From: Echiichthys vipera
Taxonomy: Eukaryota; Chordata; Actinopteri; Perciformes; Trachinidae
NCBI GenBank assembly: GCA_963691815.1
Contig: OY829650.1
Location: 33,791,077-33,855,076 of the forward strand
Direction of reading: 5' to 3'
Length of the DNA stretch: 64,000 nt
Part shown: positions 1-14,666 of the stretch, one piece after another
Layout: every line of letters starts with the position of its first letter
Numbering within the stretch: position 1 is the stretch's first letter
The notes under the pieces: generated by a model
Databases searched by the model: none
What the model saw: only the letters and a program-made list of their open reading frames with translations
Told to the model about the DNA's origin: nothing
Position numbers and translations under genes: made by a program

Positions 1-55
1 CTGCCAAACAGTCAGAAACACAGCTGTGGATTGGTCGACTGTTTGAGAGATATAA

Positions 56-628
56 TCACTCCACCTGGTCCTGGATCTTTCCCTGAGGTCTCCTCCCAGC
101 TGGACGTGCCTGGAACACCTTGCTAGGGAGGCGCCCAGGGAGCATCCTTCCCAGATGCCCGAACAACCTCAACTGGCTCCTTTCAACACAAAGGAGCAGC
201 GGGTCTACTCCGAGTTCCTCACGGATGGCTGAACTTCTCACCCTATCTCTAAAGGAGACTCCAGCCACCCTCCTGAGCAAACCCATTTCAGCCGCTTCTA
301 CCAGCGACCTTTCTTTCGTTCTTTCGGTCAGCTTTCATGACCATAGGTGAGGGTAGGAACGAAGATTGACTGGTAGATTAAGAGGTTTGCCTTCCGGCTC
401 AGCTCTCTTTTTCGTCACAATGGTGCGGTAACGCGACAGCAATACCGCCCTCGCTGCTCCGATTCTCCGGCTAAACTCACACTCCATCGTCCCCTCACTC
501 GTGAACAAGATCCCGAGGTACTTGAACTCCTTCACTTGGGGTAAGGACTCATTCCTTACCTGAAGTAAGCAATCCACCGGTTTCCTGCTGAGAGCCATGG
601 CCTCAGATTTAGAGGTGCTGATCCTCAT
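56..628 (-). pseudogene. LINE RT thumb and C-terminal remnant
   Basis: Two fragments in different frames, 335-628 and 56-286, are the C-terminal part of the LINE polyprotein. KYLGILFTSEG and RRIGAARAV are typical of the region after the RT palm. FLRRVAGVSFRDRV-like and FGHLGRMLPGRLP residues mark the tail. They are separated by frame loss, so the gene is dead. Confidence 0.8.
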
Positions 629-1073
629 CCCAGCCGTTTCACACTCCGCTGCAAACCGATCCAGTGAGTGCTGAAGGTCATTGACCGCCCGACGTCATCA
701 GGACCACATCATCTGCAAAAAGCAGAGGCAAGATCCTCAGCCCACCGAACTGCAACCCCTCCCTACCACAACTACGCGTCCATATTCTGTCAATGAAAAT
801 CACAAACAGGATTAGTGACAAAGCGCAACCCTCCGGGAACAACACCGACCTACTGCCGAGGATCCGGACACAGCTCTCTGAGTGTACATAGATTGGATGG
901 CACCCTCAACCCATACTCCCGCAGCACCTCCCACAGTATCTCGGGGGACCAGGTCATATGCCTTCTCCAGATCCACAAAGCACATGTGGCCCCCTCCAGG
1001 ATCCTTGCAGGAGTGAAGAGCTGGTCCATTGTTCCACATCCAGGACGTTATCCACATTGTTCCTCTTCCTTTA

Positions 1074-1592
1074 AGATCTGCAGTAGGATGCTCCAAATGT
1101 TCTACCAGTCGGTAGTGGCAAGCACCATCTTCTTCGCAGCAGTGTGCTAGGCTGCGGGAATAAAGGCGAAGGATTCTAACAAAATCAACAAACTCATAAA
1201 AAAGGCTGGATCAGTCGTGGGTACCAAGCTGGCTCCACTGAAAGAGGTGGTGAGACATAGAATGCTGGGGAAGATCAGATCCATCATGGACAATGTCTCC
1301 CACCCTCTCCACAGCACCCTGGACAGCCTGAGGAGCTGCCACATCCAAATACTCCGGCAGCCTAGATGCACACGAGAGCGCTATAGTGCCATCAGGCTTT
1401 ATAACACAAATGTAGCCTCCAGATCTGTGCATTCAAACTGACCAATTTTTGAATGAATGAATGGTGTGTGTGTGCCTAGAGTATTTATTCTTTCTGTTTT
1501 TAAATATATAGTGTGATTTTGGTTTTTATTGTTAAACAACAAACAAATTTTCCTCCTCGGGGATCAATAAAGTCAATTCAATTCAATTCAAT
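1074..1592 (+). mobile_element. Rex1/CR1-like LINE 3' fragment nested in another LINE
   Basis: On the + strand the segment reads MLQMFYQSVVASTIFFAAVC, a stop where Trp is expected (1148-1150), then further RT C-terminal sequence. After a frame change it reads NVSHPLHSTLDSLRS and QPRCTRERYSAIRLYN, the known C-terminus of Rex1/Babar-type elements. The 3' end has the characteristic ggggatcaataaagt followed by an (ATTCA)n microsatellite tail to 1592. It is heavily 5'-truncated and inserted antisense into the flanking LINE, whose sequence resumes at about 1593. Confidence 0.82.
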
Positions 1593-1603
1593 CTGAGGTT
1601 CGA

Positions 1604-2522
1604 CTATAGGACAAACCGTCCTTTCCAGCACCTTGGAGTAGACTTTACAAGGGAGGCTGAGTAGTGTGATACCCCTGTAATTAGCACACACTCCCTTGGC
1701 ACTGTCCCAGACTTCCAAGCAATGTTGAAGAGACGTGTCAACCAAGACAGGCCCTCCAAACCCAAAGCTTTCAACATTTCTGGATGAATCTCATCAATCC
1801 CTGGGGCTTTGCCACGGTGGAGTTGTTGGACTACCTCAGTGACTTCTGCCAGAGATATTGACGACGATTCCCCATCAGCCTCCAGCTCTGCCTCTACAAA
1901 AGAGGGCGTGTTAGTCGGATTAAGGAGTTCCTCAAAGTGCTCCTTCCACCACCCGATTACCTCATCAGTTGAGGTCACAAGCATCCCATCCTTACTGTAA
2001 ACAGCTTGGGCGGTTCCCCATTTCCCCCTCCTGAGGTGCCGATTGGTCTTCCAGAAGCACCTTGGTGCCGTCCGAAAGTCCTTCTCCATGACTTCTCCAA
2101 ACTTCTCCCACGCCTACTGCTTTGCCTCTGACACAGTGGAGGCTGCAGCCTTTCGGGCCTGTCGGTACCTTGCAACCGCCTCCAGAGTCTTCTGAGATAA
2201 CATATCCCGGAAGGACTCCTTCTTCAGTTGGACAGCTTCCCTGACCACTGGTGTCCACCACGGTGTTCGAGGGTCACCGCTGTTGTGCAAATGAACAAAC
2301 AACAGTCAGAGCTTTCCCCCCTACCACCCGCAAGTGTAAGGAGGCGTCCCTCTCGTCCACCGGGGTAAACTCCAACAGTACAGCGCTCAGCCGGGGGTTT
2401 GTGAGTTTTCCCACACCAGCCTGGCGCCTCATACCCTGGGTAACTCGAGAGAAGAATAGGGTCCTACCCCTATCCAGGAGTAAGGTTCCAGAACCGAGAC
2501 TGTGCGTGGAGGCAAGCCCCAC
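1604..2522 (-). pseudogene. LINE endonuclease/RT N-terminal remnant
   Basis: The segment at 2274-2522 is an endonuclease start (GVGKLTNPRLSAVLLEFTPV) that breaks off after VVCSF. The segment at 1604-2302 holds the linker and first RT motifs (MEKDFRTAPRCFWKTNRHLR, EVIGWWKEHFEELLN, LTRLFNIAWKSGTVP). Most of the endonuclease catalytic region is missing. Confidence 0.8.
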
Positions 2523-2600
2523 CAGCTCTAACTGGTAGCGTTCTACCTCCCAGACAAGTGCCGGCTCCTTCCCCCAAAGAGACCATTCTTAAACCATTCT

Positions 2601-3430
2601 TAGTCAGGCCCCTCACCTGAGACCACTCTGCCTTGGGAGACCCTATTTGTCCGTCGGTTTGGTCAACTGGGTAACTTCAATATACTGACAGAGTCTAAGC
2701 TGACAGTCTCTCCAACAATTGCAGTGTGAAGCCTTTTTTCGGAGTGGGTCTGAGCTCTGGTTTTCCGGATAACAGCCCATCAGACTACTGGCTTTCAGTC
2801 CAGTGGGCCATTTTTTGCACTATCTGTGTTTTGGATTAATGCCATCGGAGAGACCATCTGGGCTGAGTTCGTCAGTTTTTGGCGTTTATATATTTTTCTA
2901 GTCAAACAGCGAGAGTCATTCACCTGAACACATAACTAACATTAGCCTAATTTTACCTGTGTTGTGGATTGCTGGATGGCACCAACTGTATTCCAGTGTG
3001 GCTGTTTAAAGTTACAAGAGTCTGAGTCTGTTTATCTGTGTTGTGGGATGAATAGGTGACGTTTACATCGAGGTGGCATGTTATGGGTGGGTTTTAGAGA
3101 AATTCTGCAGTCTGCTTGTACAACTACAGCAACGGGTTTCACAAGCTCACTTGAAACTCCCAGTATGCAAGAAAGTCTGTTTCTCTTTGTTGTGTTTCAC
3201 ATAGAGCCTAATGTTGGCGACACTAGCTAACGTTAGCTAATATCAGTACCAGCGGCCATCTGTCAGCCAGAACAGCAAGACGCCTTTAACCAGGTTCCAC
3301 ATGAAATAACAATGGCAGAGAGAACAAACTAAACACACTTGCTATTTGGGAGTTAGATGTGAAAGCTTCGGCTTCGGTTACCTGAGCTTCAGTTCTATGA
3401 TGCATAATATATCACTTGAAAGTGGATCTT
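2601..3430. other. Intergenic, nothing recognised
   Basis: No ORF of note and no repeat family was recognised between the two LINE copies. The composition is mixed, with short AT-rich patches. Confidence 0.5.
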
Positions 3431-4214
3431 TCAATTCAATTCAATTTTATTTATAGTGTCGAATCATAACAAAAGTTATCTCAGGACACTTTACAGAGTA
3501 GGTAAAGACCACACTCAATGACTTATTTATGATTTACATAGACCCAACAATTCCTCTGTAGAGTACGGTGGCAACGAAAACCTTCCCTATAACAGGCAGG
3601 AACGTCAGACAGACCCAGCTCTGTAGAGGACGGCCATCTGTCTTGACCGGTTGGGGAGGAAGAAAAGGAGAGAGAAAGAGAGAAAAGATACACAGATGGA
3701 CAGAGAGAGACAGACACACTTCCAGAGATGCAAGCAAAGCCTAACAGTAACTATAATAATATTTATAGTAATGTGAATATAACGTATATGTTAAGACAGT
3801 TAATACAACAAAATAGTAGAAACAAGCACAGCTACGGTGACAGAATATGAAAATGATAATAATTATGGTGGCAAACATGATCAATGATGAGTAGTGGCAA
3901 TAGCAGCTACGATACAGCTACAAATTTTATAGTTTATTAAACTAGTGATAGTATATATGAGTAACAGTGATAATAGCAGCAGGAAGCGTCATGTAGGACC
4001 ACGGCATCAGGCACCACCACGATCAGCAGAGACCTGCGAGACGACAAAGCACAAACAGCTCCGGGGAAGAAGCTGAATTAGTAACATGCATTGATGAGAC
4101 ATGAATGGTACAGACAGAGAGGAGAGAAGCTCAGAGTATCAGGAAAAGTATTATCCCCCGGCAGACTAGGCCTATAGCAGCATAATTAAGCAGAATAAAG
4201 TCTTATCGTAAGCC

Positions 4215-7200
4215 CTAGCTGTAAGCTTTATCAAAAAGGAAAGTTTTAAGTTTACTTTTAAATAAGGGGACAGTGTCTGCCTCCCGAATAACATTTGGGA
4301 GTTTGTTCCACAGGAGAGGAGCTTGGTAGCTGAAGGCTCTGCCTCCACTTTTACTTTTGGAGACTCTAGGAACGACGAGTAGCCCTGCATTCTCAGAGCG
4401 CAGTGATCTAGTTGGGTGATGCGGTACTATGAGCTCTTTAAGATACGACGGAGCCTGACCAATAAGAGCTTTGTACGTAAGGAGAAGGATTTTAAATTCT
4501 ATTCTAGATTTTACAGGTAGCCAGTGCAGAGAAGCTAATACAGGAGAAATATGTTCTCTTCTATTTGTTTTAGTTAGTACACGAGCTGCAGCATTTTGGA
4601 CCAACTGGAGACTCTTAACAGACTTATTGGAGCAGCCTGATAATAAGGAGCTGCAATAGTCCAGCCTAATGTAACAAATGCATGGACAAGTTTCTCTGCA
4701 TCTTTCTGAGACACAATGTTCCTAATTTTTGCAATATTACGCAGGTGAAAATATGCAGTCCTTGTTGTTAATTTTTTGTGAATATCGAAGGACATATCCT
4801 GATCAAAAATAACACCCAGATTACTTACTGTGGTGCTGGAGGACAACACAACATCATCCAGAGTAACAATGTCTTTAGCTATTGAGTTTCGGAGGCCTTT
4901 GGGGCCAAGTACAATAACTTCAGTTTTGTCTGAGTTTAACATCAGAAAATTGCAGGTCATCCAGCTTTTTATTTCCTTAATGCACATTTGAAGTTTATCT
5001 AACTGATGGGTTTCTTCTGGTTTGATCAACAAATATAATTGTGTATCATCAGCATAACAATGAAAATTTATGGAGTGCTTCCTTGTAATATTTCCTAAGG
5101 GAAGCATATATAAGGTGAAAAGAATCGGTCCAAGGACAGAACCCTGTGGGACTCCTTGACTAACTTTAGTGTGCATGGAGGATTTGTCATTAACATGTAC
5201 AAACTGAGATCTATCTGATAAATATGACTTAAACCAGCTTAATGCGGTTCCTTTAATGCCAATTAGATGCTCCAGTCTCTGTAGCAGGATGTGATGGTCA
5301 ATAGTGTCGAAGGCAGCACTAAGATCTAGTAAAACAAGTACAGAGACGAGTCCTTTGTCTGAAGCTATTAGAAGGTCGTTAGTAATTTTCAGCCAGTGCT
5401 GTCTCAGTGCTATGATGTGCTCTAAATCCTGACTGGAAATCCTCAAATATCTCATTATTATGTAAAAAATCACACAACTGATTGGCAACTAATTTCTCGA
5501 GGATCTTAGAGAGAAAAGGAAGGTTAGATATAGGTCTATAGTTGGCTAGTACCTCAGGATCAAGACTGGGCTTTTTAAGAAGAGGTTTAATTACAGCTAC
5601 TTTAAAAGACTGTGGTACATGACCTGCTGATAAAGACATGTTAATCATATCTAATACAGGAGTGCTAATTAAAGGTAACACTTCTTTAAGTAACCTAGTT
5701 GAAATAGAGTCTAGGAGACAAGTAGAAGGTTTTGATGCTGAAATAGTAGAGGTTAATTTGTTAAGGTCGACTGTAGAAAAGCAGTCCAAGAATATATCAG
5801 GTTGTACAGTTTGTAAGGTTCCTGGGTTTGATGAAAAATTGGTGCCAAGCGAGTTGATTTTGTCTCTAATAGTTATAATTTTGTCATTAAAGAAGGTCAT
5901 GAAGTCGTTACTACTGAGGGTTATAGGAATACATGGCTCAATAGAGCTCTGGCTCTCTGTCAGCCTGGCTACAGTGCTGAAAAGAAATCTAGGATTGTTC
6001 TTATTCTCCTCTATTAAAGATGAGTAATATGCTGCTCTGGCATTACGGAGGTCCTTCCTATAGGTTTTAAGACTTTCTTGCCAAACTAAGTGAGATTCCT
6101 CCAGTTTAGTGGAGCGCCATTTACTTTCCAACTTTCGCGATATTTGTTTTAATTCACGGGTTTGTGAGTTATACCACGGAGCTAACTTCCTCTGTTTTAT
6201 TATCTTCTTTTTTAAAGGAGCAACAGAGTCGAGTGTTGTTCTTAGAGAGCCTGCAACACTGTCAACAATGTGATCAATTTCAGAGAAACTAACATTATTG
6301 CAGGAGTCTTGAATATTAGGATAAGGCATTAAAGTAAATGCAGATGGAATCGCTTCCTTAAATTTAGTTATAGCACTATCAGATAAACATCTAGTGTAGA
6401 CACTTTTACCCAGAGGTGAGTAGTCCTGTAATATGAATTCAAAGGTTATTAAATAATGGTCTGATAAAATAGGATTCTGTGGAAAGACTATTAAGTCATT
6501 AATTTCCACACCATAAACCAAAACAAGGTCGAGGGTGTGATTAAAACAGTGAGTAGGTTTATGTACACTCTGACTAAAACCAATCGAATCTAATAGAGAG
6601 ATAAACGCGATACTGAGACTATTATTACCGCTGTCCACATGAATATTAAAATCACCTACAATGATTACTTTGTCAGATTTAAGGACTAAATTTGACAGAA
6701 ACTCTGAGAATCAGACAGAAATTCAGAGTACGGACCAGGAGCATGGTACACTATAACAAATATAATTGGCTGCACAGTTTTCCAGGATGAATGTGAAATA
6801 CTTAGAAGAAGACTTTCAAATGAATTATAATTTAGTTTAGGTTTAGGGTTTATTAATAGGCCTGAGTCATAAATAGCTGCAACGCCTCCTCCTCGACCAC
6901 TGCCTCGAGGAATATGAGTATTAATATGACTGGGAGGAGTGGATTAATTTAGGCTAACATATTCTTCGGGACGCAGCCATGTTTCGGTCAGACAGAGTAA
7001 ATCAATATGGTTATCTGATATCAGATCGTTTACTAATACAGCTTTAGATGACAGAGATCTGATGTTTAAAAGTCCACATTTTATTTTCTGATATTGTTGC
7101 ATAGTCGCAGATTTTGCGTTGATTTGTATCAATTTTTTCTTTATAGCTCCTCTTCTGTTCAATTTTGATCTGTTTAATTTAAATGATCGTGGGGCAGACA

Positions 7201-7300
7201 GTGTTTGTATACTAAACTGAGCTGGAAAATGCTCCACAGGGAGCGCAGAGAGGTGTGTAAGACTGCCCCTCTGCTTCCTGGGCACCTGCGATAAGGGCAT
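4215..7300 (-). pseudogene. L2 LINE ORF2: endonuclease and reverse transcriptase, broken
   Basis: ORF2 would encode an APE endonuclease followed by reverse transcriptase. The N-terminal piece at 6944-7300 has KIKCGLLNIRSLSSKA and LLCLTETWL (endonuclease motifs). The piece at 5379-6638 continues through DSGNNSLSIAFISLLDSIGF and LSDHYLITFEF into RT (LANYRPISNLPFLSKILEKL). The piece at 4574-5488 has LVLLDLSAAFDTIDH, QGVPQGSVLGPILF and the catalytic YADD (5045-5056). The piece at 4215-4604 is the conserved tail (NAAARVLTKTNRREHISPVL, SYQAPLLWNKLP). At least three frame breaks, for example near 5380-5490 and 4575-4600, prevent translation of a single protein. Confidence 0.88.
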
Positions 7301-7362
7301 CTCAGAGAGGTGTATTAAACTGTGACTCTGCTTCCTGATCCCAACACTGGGTTGTCATGGTT

Positions 7363-8052
7363 TTAGACCGCTAACAACTGCGTCCAGGTTCCTAGATTAC
7401 CATCTCTCCTAATAAGACCAGGTTTTCCCCAGAAAGACTGCCAATTATCTACGAAGCCCACATTATTTACCGGGCACCATCCAGACAGCCAGCGATGGAA
7501 TGATGACATGCGGCTATACATGTCATCGCAAGTCAAGTTGGGCAGGGGACCAGAGAAAATTACGGAGTCCGACATAGTTTTTGCATAAACACACACCGAC
7601 TCCACATTAATTCAAGTGACCTCCGATTGACGTAATCGGGTGTCATTACCGCCGACGTGAATAACAATCCTACCATAGTTACGTTTATATTTAGCCAGAA
7701 GTTTCAAATGGGATTAAATGTCGCCCGCTCTGGCCCCTGGGATGCATTTTACTATGGTCCCTGGTGTCACTAAGTTCACGTTTCTCAAAATGGAGCTGCC
7801 AATAACCAGTGTTGTTTCCTCAGCAGGCGTGTCACTGAGTGGAGAAAACTTGTTTGAAACGTGAACGGGCGGATGGTTAACCATGGGCTTCGATTTAGAA
7901 TTATGCTTTCCTCTCACAGTCACCCAGGAGGACCCTGGCTCAGGGATCGCCGGGGGAGGGCTAGCAGGAGCTAACGCTACACTATGTGGCTTCGCACCGG
8001 CTAAAGTTGTAGGTGGCTGGCTAGCTACTGTAGCGTAAGACTGAGCTTCCAT
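7363..8052 (-). pseudogene. L2 LINE ORF1: SGNH-esterase-like protein, broken
   Basis: The start is an ATG at 8052 (MEAQSYATVASQPPTTLAGA), followed by a Pro/Ala-rich tail and then TTLVIGSSILRNV, which resembles block I of SGNH hydrolases. The ORF stops at about 7714. In a shifted frame, residues around IVIHVGGNDTR (block III, GxND) lie near 7640-7680, and the later part is open at 7363-7605 (SGPLPNL, SFHRWLS, GLIRRDG). CR1/L2-clade elements are known to carry such esterase-like ORF1 proteins. The final DxxH motif is not recovered because of another frame change. Confidence 0.7.
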
Positions 8053-8486
8053 GGTGCGGAGCCGTGCCTATAACTCACTGAGCCTCGCCTCCAGCGCTAC
8101 AAATACACTACACCTATTACACTTACCATTATCACTAAAGGAGGCAGAGGAGTAGCTAAACATACGACACTCCGAGCAAGAGAGAGAGCGGGGGAAGCCA
8201 TCACCAGCCGTGAAGCTAACTGCTAAGCTAAAGTGGCTAACAGCGTGTAACGATTTTTTAACAAGACAGCGGCTGAAAGAAGGAGAGCTGTGACTGCTTG
8301 TGTAGAACTAGTGGATGTTTAAATGTTAAGTGGTAGTTAGCCGCTGTGGTGAATATTATAGCAAAAACAGTTGAATTTAGTGAGAGCAGCTAACAGTGAA
8401 ACAACAACCAGTGACCAACACACAAGCACCGGAAATAACGTAATACGTCACCGTAACACGTCAGCACGTACCAGAGCAGGAGGCGG
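8053..8486 (-). other. Probable L2 5' UTR / internal promoter region
   Basis: This is sequence upstream of the L2 ORF1 ATG in element orientation, without a coding frame. It probably holds the element's internal promoter. The upstream limit is a guess based on where the sequence character changes. Confidence 0.35.
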
Positions 8487-9357
8487 GCAGTCCTGGAAAA
8501 TGCATGAACTGTGTGAAAGAGACTGACGAAGAATGGACCAAGATCAAACCAGAGTAGTGTGAGAAACTAGTAATCTTGACTGTACACTACATTCAGTTGT
8601 CTGCTAAACAATAAAGTTAACATTCTTGAATAGGGGAGAAATCAGAGGAATACATTTTGGGTCAATACAAAAATCCCTCTCGTCTATACTTTACATATAT
8701 AACTCTTAGTTTTGATAGTCATGTCAAATGAGTTAAAGGAGTTAAGACACAGGAAGTGGTCTGTGCTTTGATTTGCTTTGACTTATCATGATCCAAACCG
8801 ATCAGGACTTACAGTCACACAATGTTCTTGTATAACAGTCTTCCTTGCAAGTTGAGTTCTTTTTCTGATAATTTAGATACTAATAATAATTCACAAAGTT
8901 CACAAAGCAACACACTTTGCCATTCCAACCATGTCCATGGGTCCTGTATAAGTCCAGAACGAAGTGTGGTTAATATTAGCCAGTGAAGTTGATGTGTTAT
9001 GTTATTATGTCAGCTTAGTTTTTTCGGTTTTGTCGAAATGTGTTGCACTGTGCTTATAGGACAGTTGGTTTCAAAGCTGTGGGCATTATTTGAGGTGTGA
9101 TGGAGGTAGATGAAAGAAACGTAAGTCATGTTAAGTCATGATAAGTCATGATGACTGACAGCGGAAGGTGATAAACTTCATAGTGAAGTGTTTGAACCCT
9201 CCTGCTGTTTTGTCAGAAACACGTTTACTGTAGTGACTTTGGCTGGGACAAAGTTGTCCCCTTCATTTGTCACTGTCCCTGTGTGCAGTGTACCGCTCAT
9301 TTTTACTCTCTTTCATTTTTACCAGCCGGTGACGGTGACGGTGAAATCGTTTTCACC
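8487..9357. other. Intergenic, nothing recognised
   Basis: No supported gene was found. A short direct repeat of aagtcatgataagtcatg-like units is visible at about 9122-9152. Confidence 0.45.
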
Positions 9358-9377
9358 TTGTGTGTGTGTATGTGTGT

Positions 9378-9408
<31 letters not shown>

Positions 9409-9413
9409 GGGGG
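9358..9413. repeat. (TG)n tract followed by a run of 22 G
   Basis: A TG dinucleotide tract with one TA interruption (9359-9391) runs directly into an uninterrupted G-run of 22 bases (9392-9413). The G-run can form a G-quadruplex and the TG tract is Z-DNA-prone. The true length may be unreliable because of sequencing slippage. Confidence 0.95.
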
Positions 9414-13884
<4,471 letters not shown>

Positions 13885-14331
13885 TTAAAGTGTAATTCCG
13901 GTGCAAAATCCTCCCAGGTCAACAGTCAACGTGGCTAACAGTGATTAACTCGGGGCAGTACAGTGAAGGCGTTCAAACGTCTTTTTTTAACCACTAATAC
14001 TGTTCAAAATAACAGAAAACCTCTGCAGTAGCAAGAGAAGAGTCCCTACACAGAAAACCAAGTGTGTAGGGACTCTTCTCATGCTGCTGCAGAGGTTTGG
14101 TGTTATTTTGAGCAGTATTAGTGGTTAAAAAAGACATTTTAATGCCTTCACCGTACTGCCCCGAGCTAATCAGTGTTAGCCACGTCCGACTGTAATCGAC
14201 TGTTAGTGACTCTCCCGGATTTGTCCTTTAATAGTCGCTACATGAAAAAAACAATGTCTCGATGGCTTATTTGATGTATGTAAGTGTCGAAAATGACCAT
14301 GGGATGATTTTGCGCCAGAATTACACTTTAA
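13885..14331. mobile_element. Palindromic MITE flanked by TTAA
   Basis: The whole 447-bp segment folds on itself. The ends are ttaaagtgtaattccggtgc (13885) and the inverse gcgccagaattacactttaa (ending 14331). The arms contain matching blocks such as aaccactaatactg / cagtattagtggtt. The centre is a perfect 18-bp inverted repeat (gagaagagtccctacaca, ending at about 14052, and its complement) around a loop of about 12 nt. No ORF is present. TTAA at both ends is the target duplication expected for piggyBac-type elements, so a piggyBac-related MITE is the favoured but unproven assignment. Confidence 0.8.
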
Positions 14332-14666
14332 GCTGCACATTGTAATCAGTTATAGACACATGACAGGACGAGCGCTGATTGAAGAATCCCATTTACTGTT
14401 ATAGTTGGATTTCCTTTCTCCTGAGTTTAAGAACTGCTTCAGTAATAGGAAGATAAGGCCTTTCCTATCTTTGAAATTCCTGGCTCTATAGCTGCTCCAT
14501 ACTGCACTGTGTCAAAAAGCTAGCTGCTAACTGTACTTGCCTGCTCTTTAGTGCTAGAAAGGTAGAGTACAGATACAGAAAACAAGCCTGATGAGAGCAG
14601 TGAGACTGGTTCTGGCATGTAAGACCAAGACAATGAACTGAAGGATACTAGAATTCTTAGAACCGA
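14332..14666. other. Short unique gap between MITE and L2 copy 2
   Basis: No gene or recognised repeat was seen. Confidence 0.4.

Larger units (their letters stand above)
56..2600 (-). mobile_element. Degraded APE/RT non-LTR retrotransposon (LINE)
   Basis: Minus-strand reading recovers a fish LINE in pieces. The endonuclease N-terminus lies near 2274-2522 (GSGTLLLDRGRTLFFSRVT). A pre-RT/RT segment spans 1604-2089 (RGKAPGIDEIHPEMLKALGL). A palm segment lies near 812-1096 (MCFVDLEKAYDLVPRDTV). The later RT follows at 335-628 (MRISTSKSEAMALSRKPVDC and KYLGILFTSEG). A C-terminal segment at 56-286 (RSQLRLFGHLGRMLPGRLPS) ends it. Stops and frameshifts separate the pieces, and the endonuclease is mostly deleted. 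A Rex1-like fragment is inserted at about 1074-1592. The left end may run off the window. The clade is not assigned with certainty; it looks RTE-like. Confidence 0.85.
3431..8486 (-). mobile_element. Near full-length L2-type LINE, copy 1
   Basis: This is a 5-kb minus-strand non-LTR element. Its 3' end at 3431 has (ATTGA)n-type pentamers after ataaataaaa-like sequence, the standard tail of a common percomorph L2 family. ORF2 covers about 4215-7300 (endonuclease, then RT with YADD at 5045-5056). ORF1 covers about 7363-8052 (SGNH-esterase-like). The 5' UTR lies at about 8053-8486. Several frameshifts and stops show that it is dead. A second copy lies at 14.7-17.4 kb. The 5' end is approximate. 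Confidence 0.85.
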
